Made by a program: the position numbers and the translations under genes
Assembly: GCF_016865485.1 (NCBI RefSeq)
Contig: NZ_AP024452.1
Location: 6,098,501 to 6,162,500, forward strand
Source: Luteitalea sp. TBR-22
GTDB lineage: Bacteria > Acidobacteriota > Vicinamibacteria > Vicinamibacterales > Vicinamibacteraceae
Reading direction: 5' to 3'
DNA length: 64,000 bases
Part shown: positions 25,771-34,095 of the stretch, one piece after another
Layout of the letters: every line of letters begins with the position of its first letter
Numbering within the stretch: the first letter of the stretch is position 1
The notes under the pieces: generated by a model
Databases searched by the model: none
Seen by the model: the letters and a program-made list of their open reading frames with translations, nothing else
What the model was told of the DNA's origin: nothing

Positions 25771-26514
25771 CTACTTCCGGAGATCGCGGAACTGGGCCTG
25801 CGCGCGGGAATCGGCCTGCAGCGTGCCACCAACCGGCGCGCGGTCGACCAGCCACTGGTAGCTGCCGGTCAGCGTGCCGAGCACGACGTCGAGCGTGGCG
25901 CGCAGGGTGGCGACCTCGATCCGGGTGGTCGGCGAGGTGGCCGGCGTGTCGAGGCGCCCGGCCAGCGAGAGCTGATCGTCGGCGAGCACCGAACCCGTGA
26001 GCGGAACGGTCGCCGACGGCTCGGCGGAGTCCACCAGCGTGCCGGTCAGCTGATCGCCCACCTGGGTGACGCGCAGGGTCACCGTGCCGGTGGTCGGCGC
26101 CCCTGGGGCGCAGAACGCCGCCGTCGACGCGGGACTGCACGTGATCTGCGGACGCGCGAGGCCGCCCGTCCACGTGCCCTGGTAGTCGGGCACGACGCGT
26201 AAGGCGAGGCTTCCTGACGCCGTGCCGCTGGTGACCGTCACCGTCACCCGCCCGGCGCGCGTCGCCGTGGCCACCCCGGTCGCGCCCACCGTGAGCACGC
26301 TGGCGTCGCTGGTCGTCCAGGCCCCACCGGTCACCGGGGCGCCGGCCGGGCCGGTGACCGTGAGCGGCAACGTCTCGCCGGCGCGAAGGACGGTGCGCGC
26401 CGCCGTCACCTGCAGGGCGCCGGTCGGCGCGGTCGGCGTGGTCGAGTTGTTGTCGCAGCCGGCGAACAGGAAGGCCAGCCCCGCGAGCGCGGTGGCCACC
26501 AGGCGAGACGTCAC
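25771..26514 (-). CDS. Predicted lipoprotein with bacterial Ig-like domain
   Basis: This 247-residue protein has a lipoprotein signal (L-A-F-L-F-A-G-C at about residue 19) followed by a Thr/Asn-rich tether. Residues about 35-105 resemble a bacterial Ig-like (BIG2-type) fold, with V-T-V-T-S-G-T-A-S-G-S-L-A-L. The rest (about 108-247) is a beta-rich domain containing G-T-W-T-G-G and Q-V-G-D-Q-L-T-G-T-L, resembling small barrel domains found in acidobacterial lipoproteins. The function is unknown. GTG 26514 is supported by TACAGT 6 bases upstream. Confidence 0.75.
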   Translation of the reverse strand: MTSRLVATALAGLAFLFAGCDNNSTTPTAPTGALQVTAARTVLRAGETLPLTVTGPAGAPVTGGAWTTSDASVLTVGATGVATATRAGRVTVTVTSGTASGSLALRVVPDYQGTWTGGLARPQITCSPASTAAFCAPGAPTTGTVTLRVTQVGDQLTGTLVDSAEPSATVPLTGSVLADDQLSLAGRLDTPATSPTTRIEVATLRATLDVVLGTLTGSYQWLVDRAPVGGTLQADSRAQAQFRDLRK

Positions 26515-26520
26515 GCGGCG

Positions 26521-26526
26521 ACTGTA
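26521..26526 (-). promoter_or_regulatory. TANNNT -10 box of the lipoprotein gene
   Basis: TACAGT on the complement, exactly 6 bases before GTG 26514, with no ribosome binding site. Confidence 0.5.
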
Positions 26527-26598
26527 GCAAGATGAACGCTGGTTCGGAAGCCGGGTGCCTGTCGCCTGCGGCCGCCCGGGCCGACCCGGGCCTGCCGC

Positions 26599-27093
26599 GT
26601 GCGCATCCTCTCCCCTGCTGTCCCCCGTGCCGTCATCGACGACGAGATCGGCGCGGCGCGCTACCCGGGCCACTCGCCGGCGCGCTGGGCGTTGCCGCTG
26701 GTGGCCGCGCTCGATGACGAGGCTCGCGGCTGGCAGCGGGTAGCGCTCGCACCCGACGAGTTCGCCGCCCTCTGGCTGCCGCCACATGCCGGCGAGCCCT
26801 GTCACGGCGACACCATGGCGCTGGGCACGACCACCGATGGCGGCACCCTGGCCACGCTGGGCGACTGGCTCGACGCGCACGCCGATGCCTATGCGGCAGC
26901 CAACCCGAGTTGCTGGGGGCGCATCGAGGCGGCGCGGCAGGAGCCGCCCTCCTGCCTGGTCGTCGCCGGCTGGTCGGTGGGTGATCGCGTCAAGCCGGAC
27001 CACGCCGCGCTGGTGGTCGTCGACGGGCTGCACCGCGCCCTCGGCGCGTGGCGACGCGGCGACAGGACCTGCGAGGCGTACCTGCCGAGGTAG
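26599..27093 (+). CDS. Hypothetical 164-residue protein
   Basis: No family is recognised with confidence. The frame has coding-type composition and no signal peptide or membrane segment. It contains R-Y-P-G-H-S-P-A-R-W near the start, W-L-P-P-H-A-G-E-P-C-H-G-D, and V-V-V-D-G-L-H-R-A-L-G-A-W near the end. The last motif loosely recalls the D-G-x-H-R stretch of ParB-like proteins, but that is only a resemblance. GTG 26599 is used; no clear start signal is seen. It is convergent with the next gene, with 2 bases between the stops. Confidence 0.55.
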   Translation: MRILSPAVPRAVIDDEIGAARYPGHSPARWALPLVAALDDEARGWQRVALAPDEFAALWLPPHAGEPCHGDTMALGTTTDGGTLATLGDWLDAHADAYAAANPSCWGRIEAARQEPPSCLVVAGWSVGDRVKPDHAALVVVDGLHRALGAWRRGDRTCEAYLPR

Positions 27094-27095
27094 CC

Positions 27096-27569
27096 CTACC
27101 GCTTCGGCGGCACCACGTTCTTCCCGTCCTCGCGGCGCGTGATCCAGGTAGCAGGAGGCTTCTCGCGACGCATCGACGGCTGGTCCGGCGCCTCGCCCTC
27201 GCGCCTGCGCTCCTCGGTCACCACGACCGTGGGGGCGTAGACGAAGGTCGGGGCGTAGATGGGGGCATACGTGGGGGCGTAGACGTCCTGCCGCACGACG
27301 GGCTGGGATGAAGCGGTCCCCGGCTTCCGGCTGGCGCGCACGAGCGCCGCGATCAGCCGCTCACTGAAACCGGCACTCTTGAGGTCGTGGATGTCGGCAA
27401 AGCTGAGCTCGAGGGGGCCCGCCTCGGCATCGACCACCGCGATGAGCAGGTCGTCACCCATGCCGGTGCGATGCAGCTCGTAGACGTCGCGAAGGGTGAG
27501 GTCGCCGGCCGTCGCCGGCGCGACTCCAAGACTCAGCAGCAAGGACAAGGCAGTGAGGACGCGGCGCAT
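27096..27569 (-). CDS. Exported protein of unknown function with Y-A-P-T repeats
   Basis: This 157-residue protein has a signal peptide (M-R-R-V-L-T-A-L-S-L-L-L-S-L) cleaved near A-T-A-G. Two similar helical segments follow: D-V-Y-E-L-H-R-T-G-M-G-D-D-L-L-I-A and D-I-H-D-L-K-S-A-G-F-S-E-R-L-I-A-A. After these comes a Tyr/Ala/Pro/Thr repeat (residues about 97-116) and a charged tail. The paired motif is common in small secreted acidobacterial proteins; no function is known. Confidence 0.7.
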   Translation of the reverse strand: MRRVLTALSLLLSLGVAPATAGDLTLRDVYELHRTGMGDDLLIAVVDAEAGPLELSFADIHDLKSAGFSERLIAALVRASRKPGTASSQPVVRQDVYAPTYAPIYAPTFVYAPTVVVTEERRREGEAPDQPSMRREKPPATWITRREDGKNVVPPKR

Positions 27570-27710
27570 GCTGCGGGGACAAGCAAGAAGCGTCGCTGGG
27601 CGTCATGTCCCTTCATGGGCGCACTTCTGTCCTGCCAAGGCGTCAGTTCCGCGGGCACGGGGTTTGCCCTCTAGCGGGACGCGCCGGGTCCACCGGCGGG
27701 AGCCCAGAAC

Positions 27711-28838
27711 ATGGAACAGCGCGCCCTCATCGCCTCTCTCGTCCTTGGTTGCGTTACCGCGGCAGGAGCCGGCGGGTACCTGGCCGTCAGGCAGGTGGCG
27801 CCAGCGCCAACCGCATCCCCGGCCGTCGACACCGCGCCCGCTGCCGACCCGACGGAGGGCACCATCGCCGATCTGGGCACCTCGGACGCGCCCGTCGACG
27901 CCAGGACCAACCCGCTGCCGGACCCGGCACCCGCTCCCACCGGGGACGTGAAGGCCGCCTCCCGGCCCATGGACGTGCCCGCACCCTCGCGACCCGTCAC
28001 CCGGCCGACGACGGCCGCGCGCCCGGCGACCACCGCGCCGACGCCGCGCCCATCGTCAACGCCCACCCCGGCCCCGGCCACCACGCCGGCGCCGCGCGAT
28101 GAGCCGACCCGCAGCACGTGGCCCGCGCCTCCCGCCGACACGCAGGCATCGGCGCCGACGCAGGCGCCCGCGTCGCGCTGGCCCAACGAGGCCCCGGCAG
28201 GCGCGAGCAGCCCGGCCAGCCCGCGCGATCGCGACGCCACGACCGCCGACGCCGGCTTCCCGTCGCGCCAGCCGACCCCTGAGCCTGTCGATTCGCCAGC
28301 GCCCACGCGCCGCCTCGAGGACGTGACGATTCCCCGCGACGCCGTCATCGGCGTGCAGCTCGAGACCGGCGCGAGCTCCGAGCGCTCGAAGGTGGAGGAT
28401 CCCGTCCGCGCCCGTGTCACGCGCGACGTGCTGGCCAACGGCACGGTGGTGGTGCCGGCCGGCTCCAAGCTGCTCGGCAGCGTCACGCTCGTCGAGGAGG
28501 GCGGCCGCATCAAGGAGCGCGCGCGCCTGGGCGTGAAGTTCCACACGCTCGTGCTCGCTGACGGCACCGAAGTCCGCCTCCCCACCGAGGTCATCTACCG
28601 CGAGGGCGAGGAAGTGGCCGGGCGCGCCGCGGCCAAGATCGGCGGCGCGGCCATCGGCGGCGCGATCCTCGGCGCCATCATGGGCGGCGGCAAGGGCGCC
28701 GTGATCGGCGCGGCGACCGGCGCCGGCAGCGGCACCGGCTGGGCGATGGCGGGCGACCGCAAGCCCGCCGAACTGCGCGCCGGCCAGTCGGTCACGGTCC
28801 GCGTGTCCGACAGCGTGACGACGCCGATGGTGCGGTGA
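27711..28838 (+). CDS. Proline-rich membrane-anchored protein with glycine-zipper C-terminus
   Basis: This 375-residue protein has one N-terminal membrane segment (A-L-I-A-S-L-V-L-G-C-V-T-A-A-G-A), then about 160 residues rich in Pro, Ala and Thr (a flexible linker), then a compact beta domain (about 203-300) with I-G-V-Q-L-E-T-G and V-P-A-G-S-K-L-L-G-S-V, similar to the small barrel of TrbI/VirB10-type proteins. A glycine zipper (A-K-I-G-G-A-A-I-G-G-A-I-L-G) follows. No secretion genes are nearby, so a conjugation role is not supported; an envelope-spanning role is more likely. GGGAG lies just upstream of ATG 27711. Confidence 0.65.
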   Translation: MEQRALIASLVLGCVTAAGAGGYLAVRQVAPAPTASPAVDTAPAADPTEGTIADLGTSDAPVDARTNPLPDPAPAPTGDVKAASRPMDVPAPSRPVTRPTTAARPATTAPTPRPSSTPTPAPATTPAPRDEPTRSTWPAPPADTQASAPTQAPASRWPNEAPAGASSPASPRDRDATTADAGFPSRQPTPEPVDSPAPTRRLEDVTIPRDAVIGVQLETGASSERSKVEDPVRARVTRDVLANGTVVVPAGSKLLGSVTLVEEGGRIKERARLGVKFHTLVLADGTEVRLPTEVIYREGEEVAGRAAAKIGGAAIGGAILGAIMGGGKGAVIGAATGAGSGTGWAMAGDRKPAELRAGQSVTVRVSDSVTTPMVR

Positions 28839-28846
28839 GCGCCGGA

Positions 28847-28852
28847 TATACT
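28847..28852 (+). promoter_or_regulatory. TANNNT -10 box of the phosphatase gene
   Basis: TATACT, exactly 6 bases before ATG 28859, with no ribosome binding site. It is one of the clearest leaderless-type starts in the window. Confidence 0.55.
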
Positions 28853-28858
28853 GCCGGC

Positions 28859-29299
28859 ATGGATGGAGTCGTCAACTTCTCGCGCGTGGACGCCACCGTC
28901 GCCTGCGGTGGCGACACGCCGCAGGCGGTGTTCCCCGCCCTCAAGGCCGAGGGCTTCACCTCGGTGGTGAACCTCCGGCTCGGCCACGAGCCGGGCGTGG
29001 CCGAGGAGGCCGCGGTCGTCGAGGCGGTCGGCCTCCGGTATCACCACATCCCGATGACGCCGACGGCGCCCGAGGCCGAGGCCGCCGACCGGTTCCTCGA
29101 GGTCATCGCCGACTCGTCGAACCAGCCGGTGTACATCCATTGCGCCTCCGCCAACCGGGTGGGCGCCGTGTGGGCGATCAAGCGCGTCGTGCAGGACGGC
29201 TGGGACCGCGAGCGCGCCATCGCCGAGGCCCAGGCGATCGGCATGAAGAGCCCGGTGATGCTCGATTTCGTGACGCGGTACCTCGACGCATACAGGTAG
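28859..29299 (+). CDS. Dual-specificity phosphatase-like protein (DUF442/BLH type)
   Basis: This 146-residue cytoplasmic protein has the compact phosphatase fold. The P-loop reads V-Y-I-H-C-A-S-A-N-R-V-G-A, with Cys as nucleophile and Arg to bind phosphate, in the shorter C-x4-R spacing of DUF442/BLH proteins. G-F-T-S-V-V-N-L-R precedes it as expected. An Ala replaces the usual Gly in the loop. The substrate is unknown. The stop codon TAG at 29297-29299 comes from the GTAG of a REP element. Confidence 0.82.
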   Translation: MDGVVNFSRVDATVACGGDTPQAVFPALKAEGFTSVVNLRLGHEPGVAEEAAVVEAVGLRYHHIPMTPTAPEAEAADRFLEVIADSSNQPVYIHCASANRVGAVWAIKRVVQDGWDRERAIAEAQAIGMKSPVMLDFVTRYLDAYR

Positions 29300-29320
29300 G
29301 GCGCGGTGTCTCACCGCGCC
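29296..29320. repeat. GTAG-type REP hairpin providing a stop codon
   Basis: GTAG (29296-29299) then stem GGCGCGGTG/CACCGCGCC with TCT loop. The TAG of its GTAG ends the phosphatase reading frame. Confidence 0.8.
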
Positions 29321-29341
29321 GTTAGTACGCCGGGCACGCGC

Positions 29342-29347
29342 TAAGAT
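29342..29347 (+). promoter_or_regulatory. TANNNT -10 box of the PLP decarboxylase
   Basis: TAAGAT, 5 bases before GTG 29353, with no ribosome binding site. Confidence 0.45.
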
Positions 29348-29352
29348 CGCGC

Positions 29353-30825
29353 GTGTCCTTTCCCGACATCCCCCGCACCGTCGGTCCGCTCGGCGACATG
29401 CCGGCCGAGGAGTTCCGCGCCGCCGGTCACGCCCTCGTCGACTGGATCGCCGAGTACCTCGCGACCGCCGAGCGCTACCCCGTGATGTCGCAGGTGGAAC
29501 CGGGGGCCCTCGCGCGCGCCCTCCCCGCCAGCGCGCCTCTCCACGGCGAGCCGATCGGCGTCGTCCTCGACGACGTGGAGCGGCAGATCGTGCCGGCGCT
29601 CACGCACTGGAACAGCCCGACGTTCTTCGGCTACTTCTCGATCTGCGCGAGCGGTCCGGGCATCCTCGCCGACTTCCTGTCGTCGGCGCTCAATCAACAG
29701 GCGATGCTGTGGCGCACGTCGCCGGCGGCCACCGAGCTCGAGGCGGTGTCGCTGTCATGGTTGCGGCAGTTGATGGGCCTGCCCGCCACGTTCGAGGGCG
29801 TCATCTACGACACCGCGTCGATCTCCACGCTGCATGCGCTGGCGGCCGCACGGGAGCGCGCGCTCCCCGGGGTGCGGCGCACCGGGCTCGAAGGGCGGGA
29901 GGACGCGCACGGCCTGCGCGTGTACTGCTCCGACCAGGCGCATTCGTCGGTGGACAAGGCGGTGATTCTGCTCGGCCTCGGGCACGACGCCGTGGTCCGG
30001 ATCCCCAGCGACGAGGCGTTCCGGATGCGCCCGGAAGCGCTTGCCGCTCGCGTCGCCGCCGACCGCGCTGCCGGACTCCACCCGCTCGCCGTGGTGGCGA
30101 CCACCGGCACCACCTCGACGACGAGCGTCGATCCAGTGGCGGCGATCGCCGACGTGTGCCAGCGCGAGGGCCTGTGGCTGCACGTCGATGCGGCGTACGG
30201 GGGCGCCGCGGCGCTGCTGCCGGAGATGGCCTGGGTGCTCGAGGGCGCCGACCGGGCCGACTCGCTCGTCGTCAACCCGCACAAGTGGATGCTCACGCCG
30301 TTCGACCTCAGCGTGCTGTTCTGCCGCCACATGGACCTGCTGCGCGAGGCGTTCTCGCTGGTGCCGGAGTACCTGAGGACGAGCGAGGCGCCCGAGGTCC
30401 GCAACCTGATGGACACGGGCGTGCAGCTCGGGCGTCGATTCCGATCGCTGAAGCTGTGGTTCGTCCTGCGGTACTTCGGCGCCGACGGCATGCGCACGCG
30501 CATCGCCGAGCACGTCCGGCTGGCCTCGTTGCTCGCCGGTTGGGTGGACGCCGACCCTGCCTTCGAGCGCGTCGCACCGACGCCGATGAGCGTGGTCTGT
30601 TTCCGTGCCCGTCCGGAATCACTACAGAACGATCCGGCTGCGCTCGATACGTTGAACGAGCGGCTGCTGCTCGAGCTGAACGCGGGCGGCCGGATCTTCC
30701 TCTCGCACACGAAACTGCGCGACGCGTTCGTCCTGCGCTTCGCCATCGGGCACGCGCGCACCACGGAATCGCACGTGGCCGACGCGTGGGCGCTGATCAG
30801 GACGACCGCGGCAAGCCTCATCTGA
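29353..30825 (+). CDS. Group II PLP-dependent aromatic amino acid decarboxylase-like protein
   Basis: This 490-residue protein matches the DOPA/tryptophan decarboxylase family: E-E-F-R-A-A-G-H-A-L-V-D-W-I at the start, H-W-N-S-P-T-F-F-G-Y-F near residue 85, a T-T-G-T-T-S-T-T-S-V-D-P motif, H-V-D-A-A-Y-G-G, and N-P-H-K-W, whose Lys binds pyridoxal phosphate. Such enzymes convert aromatic L-amino acids to amines. The amine oxidase at 562 could act on such products, but there is no genetic link. GTG 29353 is supported by TAAGAT 5 bases upstream. Confidence 0.92.
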   Translation: MSFPDIPRTVGPLGDMPAEEFRAAGHALVDWIAEYLATAERYPVMSQVEPGALARALPASAPLHGEPIGVVLDDVERQIVPALTHWNSPTFFGYFSICASGPGILADFLSSALNQQAMLWRTSPAATELEAVSLSWLRQLMGLPATFEGVIYDTASISTLHALAAARERALPGVRRTGLEGREDAHGLRVYCSDQAHSSVDKAVILLGLGHDAVVRIPSDEAFRMRPEALAARVAADRAAGLHPLAVVATTGTTSTTSVDPVAAIADVCQREGLWLHVDAAYGGAAALLPEMAWVLEGADRADSLVVNPHKWMLTPFDLSVLFCRHMDLLREAFSLVPEYLRTSEAPEVRNLMDTGVQLGRRFRSLKLWFVLRYFGADGMRTRIAEHVRLASLLAGWVDADPAFERVAPTPMSVVCFRARPESLQNDPAALDTLNERLLLELNAGGRIFLSHTKLRDAFVLRFAIGHARTTESHVADAWALIRTTAASLI

Positions 30826-30870
30826 ACGTCGTCCCGGTGCCCGCTGAACCGGAACCCCGGCCCAGGCCCC

Positions 30871-30920
30871 GTCGCCCGGTGCCCGTCGCCCGGTGCCCGG
30901 TACCCGGTACCCGGTGCCCG
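30871..30920. repeat. Tandem CCCGGTG/CCCGGTA repeats
   Basis: About seven degenerate 7-8 bp units of the CCCGGTGC/CCCGGTAC type lie between the decarboxylase and the barrel gene. The same unit recurs at 39476-39545 and inside the gene at 54153-55142. Confidence 0.85.
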
Positions 30921-30954
30921 AGACTTTCGGCATCCCCTTTGCTAGGAGTACTGC

Positions 30955-31545
30955 GTGAGCGTTCGTCGCTGGCTATGTTCGTCGGTCGTCGTGTGTGCCC
31001 TGGTGGCCATGCCCGCAGCGGCGTCGGCCGACATCCTGTTGACCCCGTTTGCGGGCGTCAGCTTCCTCGAGCAGGAGAAGAAGCCACTGACCTACGGCGT
31101 CGGCCTGTCGCTCGGCGGCCTCATCGGCATCGAGGGCGAGATCGCGCGGGTCAGCCTGGCCGAGCAGGGCATCGTCGGCACGTCGGTGAGCCTCGAGACG
31201 AACCTCACGACGTACATGGGCAACCTCGTCCTGCGGCTGCCCGTCGGGTCGGTGCAGCCCTACGCCACCGGGGGACTGGGGCTGATCAAGGTGTCGGGCG
31301 ACGTCGACGCCGCCTACCTGGGCAACGTGCTCAGCGTGAGCGGCAGCGAGCTCGGCATGAACTTCGGCGGTGGGTTGTACGTGTTCCTCGGCGACAACCT
31401 CGGCATCCGCGGCGACGTGCGCTACTTCCGCACGATCGGCGAGGTGACGCTCGAGGACATCACCGACTTCGGCGGGTTCGACGACCTGCCGGTGCCGCAG
31501 TTCGACTTCTGGCGAGCCACCGCTGGCGTCACGCTGAAGTTCTGA
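30955..31545 (+). CDS. Small outer membrane beta-barrel protein, copy A
   Basis: This 196-residue protein has a signal peptide ending A-A-S-A-D and then about eight amphipathic beta strands: I-L-L-T-P-F-A-G-V, Y-A-T-G-G-L-G-L-I, N-F-G-G-G-L-Y-V-F and D-V-R-Y-F-R. It ends in K-F, the aromatic terminus typical of outer membrane barrels (OmpA/OmpW-like 8-strand type). GTG 30955 has AGGAG 7 bases upstream. The next gene encodes a similar protein, so the two are probably paralogues. The function is unknown. Confidence 0.8.
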   Translation: MSVRRWLCSSVVVCALVAMPAAASADILLTPFAGVSFLEQEKKPLTYGVGLSLGGLIGIEGEIARVSLAEQGIVGTSVSLETNLTTYMGNLVLRLPVGSVQPYATGGLGLIKVSGDVDAAYLGNVLSVSGSELGMNFGGGLYVFLGDNLGIRGDVRYFRTIGEVTLEDITDFGGFDDLPVPQFDFWRATAGVTLKF

Positions 31546-31551
31546 AGGCCT

Positions 31552-31619
31552 GCAATTTCAGAATTTCAGACGTTCGGAATTTCACACCGGTTCGTGGGCG
31601 TCGACCTTGAGGTCGACGC
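31552..31619. repeat. AT-rich repeat half followed by a 10-bp REP-like hairpin
   Basis: GCAATTTCAGAATTTCAG-type sequence (31552-31585) precedes a perfect hairpin GCGTCGACCT/AGGTCGACGC with TG loop (31598-31619). The hairpin closely resembles that at 59998-60019. Confidence 0.8.
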
Positions 31620-31655
31620 ATGACCACTCCACGCGCACTGGAGGTGCGCTTTCAT

Positions 31656-32228
31656 ATGAAGAAGCTGTTGCTGTCCTCGCTCGCCCTCACCCTGCTCGCC
31701 GCCGCGCCCGTCGCGGCGCAGACGCGCGGTATCGTCACGCCCTTCGTCGGCGTCACCACCGATACCCCGACCGACGAGAACCGCACCGTGTACGGCGGAT
31801 CGATTGGCGTGCTCGGCCCGATCTTCGGCTTCGAGGCCGACTTCGGCTACACGCCGAACTTCTTCGAGTTCGAGGACGACTTCGGCGAGCTCGACTCCGA
31901 GGGCAGCGTCACGACGGCGATGGGCAACCTGCTGGTCGCCACGCCGGGGCGCTTCCGCGTGTACGGCACGGTGGGCGCCGGCCTGATGCGGTCGAACCTC
32001 AAGCTGCTCGACTTCTTCGACGACCTGTCGAGCAACGACTTCGGGATCAACTACGGCGGCGGCCTGATGGTGTTCGTGACCGACAACGTCGGCATCCGCG
32101 GCGACATCCGCCAGTTCCGCAGCCTGCAGAACGACGACCTCGGCGACGACTTCCCGGAGCCGGGCGACTTCGACCTCGGCGACTTCAAGTTCTGGCGCGC
32201 GACGGCCGGCGTCAGCTTCAGGTTCTGA
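31656..32228 (+). CDS. Small outer membrane beta-barrel protein, copy B
   Basis: This 190-residue protein has a standard signal peptide (M-K-K-L-L-L-S-S-L-A-L-T-L-L, cleaved after V-A-A-Q) and eight-strand barrel features: V-T-P-F-V-G-V, F-E-A-D-F-G-Y-T-P-N-F, N-Y-G-G-G-L-M-V-F and D-I-R-Q-F-R, ending R-F. Motifs line up with copy A. An upstream ATG at 31620 lies inside a repeat element, so ATG 31656 is preferred. Confidence 0.82.
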   Translation: MKKLLLSSLALTLLAAAPVAAQTRGIVTPFVGVTTDTPTDENRTVYGGSIGVLGPIFGFEADFGYTPNFFEFEDDFGELDSEGSVTTAMGNLLVATPGRFRVYGTVGAGLMRSNLKLLDFFDDLSSNDFGINYGGGLMVFVTDNVGIRGDIRQFRSLQNDDLGDDFPEPGDFDLGDFKFWRATAGVSFRF

Positions 32229-32238
32229 CGCGTGCACC

Positions 32239-32268
32239 GGCAATTTGAATTTGAAATTTGAAATTGCC
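32239..32268. repeat. Short AT-rich palindrome
   Basis: A 30-bp element bounded by GGCAATTT and AAATTGCC, with TTGAA units between. It is a compact version of the element at 2041-2171. Confidence 0.8.
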
Positions 32269-32284
32269 GGGTCAAGATGACGGC

Positions 32285-33442
32285 GTGCACCTGCCGCGCC
32301 GCATCACCGACATCCAGCCGCCCGTCATCCCGATCCTCGGCGAGTGGATCCGGTCCAATCCCGGAACCATCTCGCTGGGGCAGGGCATCACCTCGTACGG
32401 GCCGCCGCCTGAAGCCATGCAGGCGGTGCAGTCGTTCGGCTCGACGCTGGCCGAGCACCGGTACGGGCCCGTGGAGGGGCAGCCCGAGCTGCTCGCGATC
32501 CTCCGCGACAAGCTGACGCGCGAGAACGGCCTCGACCTGACCGGCCGTCGCGTGATCGTCACCTCGGGCGGCAACATGGCGTTCCTGAACGCCGTCCTGG
32601 CGGTGACCGACCCCGGCGACGAGGTCATCCTGCCGGTGCCGTTCTACTTCAATCACGAGATGGCGCTGACGATGATCGGGTGCCGGGCCGTCGGCGTGCC
32701 GACCGACGCGCGCTACCAGCTCGATCTCCCGGCGCTGCGCCGGGCGATCACGCCGCGCACCCGGGCGATCGTCACGATCTCGCCCAACAACCCCACCGGT
32801 GCGGTGTACCCGGAGGCCGACCTGCGTGCCGTCAACGTGATGTGCGCCGAGCACGGCCTCGTGCACGTCACCGACGAGGTGTACGAGTACTTCACGTACG
32901 GCCAGGCGCAGCACTACTCGCCCGGGAGCGATCCGGCAAGCCGGCCGCACACGATCTCGATGTTCTCGCTGTCGAAGGCATACGGGTTCGCGAGCTGGCG
33001 CATCGGCTACATGGTGGTGCCCGACGAGCTGTTCGACGCGGTCAACAAGATCCAGGACACCAACCTGATCTGTCCGCCGCTGGTATGCCAGGCCGCGGCG
33101 GCGGGCGCGCTGCGGGTCGGTCGCCCGTACACCGAACCGCACGTCGCCGCGCTCGACGTGGTGCGCCGCGAGGTGCACGAGACGCTGCGCGGGCTCGGTG
33201 ATCTGGTGGAGGCCCCCGGCACCGACGGCGCGTTCTACGTGCTGCTGCGGGTGAAGACCGACCTCGATGCGTTCACGCTCACCCGTCGCCTGATCGAGCG
33301 GCACAAGGTGGCCGTGGTGCCCGGCAGCGCATTCGGGGTCACCGACAGGTGCGCGCTGCGCATCTCGTTCGGCGCGCTGGACCGCGAGTCGGTGGCCGCC
33401 GGGATGGCGAGGTTGGTGGAGGGCCTGCGCGCGGAGGCGTAG
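32285..33442 (+). CDS. Class I/II aminotransferase (PLP-dependent)
   Basis: This 385-residue fold-type I aminotransferase has I-S-L-G-Q-G near residue 30, V-T-S-G-G-N-M-A-F, the cofactor motif I-S-P-N-N-P-T-G, D-E-V-Y-E-Y-F, and F-S-L-S-K-A-Y-G-F-A-S-W-R-I-G-Y with the PLP Lys. It transfers an amino group between an amino acid and a 2-oxo acid; the AspC/kynurenine aminotransferase branch is likely but the substrate is not defined. GTG 32285 is chosen because CAAGAT lies 6 bases upstream, a weaker match to the leaderless pattern. Confidence 0.9.
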   Translation: MHLPRRITDIQPPVIPILGEWIRSNPGTISLGQGITSYGPPPEAMQAVQSFGSTLAEHRYGPVEGQPELLAILRDKLTRENGLDLTGRRVIVTSGGNMAFLNAVLAVTDPGDEVILPVPFYFNHEMALTMIGCRAVGVPTDARYQLDLPALRRAITPRTRAIVTISPNNPTGAVYPEADLRAVNVMCAEHGLVHVTDEVYEYFTYGQAQHYSPGSDPASRPHTISMFSLSKAYGFASWRIGYMVVPDELFDAVNKIQDTNLICPPLVCQAAAAGALRVGRPYTEPHVAALDVVRREVHETLRGLGDLVEAPGTDGAFYVLLRVKTDLDAFTLTRRLIERHKVAVVPGSAFGVTDRCALRISFGALDRESVAAGMARLVEGLRAEA

Positions 33443-33451
33443 GACGAGTCT

Positions 33452-33540
33452 CAGGGCTCAGGGCTCAGGGCTCAGAAGGCATTCTGATGCTGCAGCTGCG
33501 CTGAATGCTCTCTGAGCCTCGAGCCTGCAGCCTTGAGCCT
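33452..33540. repeat. Tandem GGCTCAG repeats and inverted counterpart
   Basis: Three perfect GGCTCAG units are followed by a spacer and by GAGCCT/TTGAGCC units in the opposite sense. The latter form the opposite arm of a loose inverted repeat. Confidence 0.8.
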
Positions 33541-33543
33541 GCG

Positions 33544-34047
33544 TCATGCCGCGTCCGCCGTGCGGCCCGAGTAGACATCCCAGGCGCGGATGACGGCGCG
33601 GAGCGTGCGGGCGCGGGCCTCGAGCGAGGCGACGTCGGCAGACTGGTGGCGGTCGGGGTGCGACTCGCGGACCAGCCGGCGGTAGGCGCTGCGGATCTCC
33701 TCGTCGCTGGCGCCGTCCGTGAGGTTGGCGCCGAGGCGGTTCAGCAGGGAGATGCCGAGCCGCTCGCGGGCGGTGCGGGGGCGGACCGCGGACAGGTTCG
33801 CGCTCGAGCCACCACGCGCCGGTCGCGACGCGGTTTCCTCCCCGCGCGGCTGCCCGGCCGGCGCTGCAGTCGCCATGTGCGGATAGCGCGCCGAGAGGAC
33901 CTGCGCCGACACGACGCGCAGCGGCTCGAGGCGATGCACCCAGGTCGGGCTCACGATCGACGGCTCCCGCCCGCCGAGCACCACCGGAGGCGGCACGTCA
34001 GCAAGCTTGTTGAGCAGCACGTCCGCAAACCCGAGCCGGGCACCCAT
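33544..34047 (-). CDS. J-domain (DnaJ-like) protein
   Basis: This 167-residue protein carries a J-domain near its C-terminus (about 95-160). The required motif reads S-H-P-D-R-H within V-R-E-S-H-P-D-R-H-Q-S, after S-D-E-E-I-R-S-A-Y-R-R-L. J-domains stimulate the ATPase of Hsp70 partners. The N-terminal 90 residues are not recognised. No dnaK or glycine-rich DnaJ middle region is present, so it is a specialised co-chaperone candidate and not DnaJ itself. Confidence 0.82.
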   Translation of the reverse strand: MGARLGFADVLLNKLADVPPPVVLGGREPSIVSPTWVHRLEPLRVVSAQVLSARYPHMATAAPAGQPRGEETASRPARGGSSANLSAVRPRTARERLGISLLNRLGANLTDGASDEEIRSAYRRLVRESHPDRHQSADVASLEARARTLRAVIRAWDVYSGRTADAA

Positions 34048-34095
34048 GGAGAGGGGATCGGCCGAAGGACACGGCGCTTGAACGGGGGGCGTACG

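Noticed and set aside
27711-28838. Conjugation (TrbI/VirB10) gene
   Set aside because: Only a small barrel-like domain and glycine zipper resemble it; no other type IV secretion gene is present.
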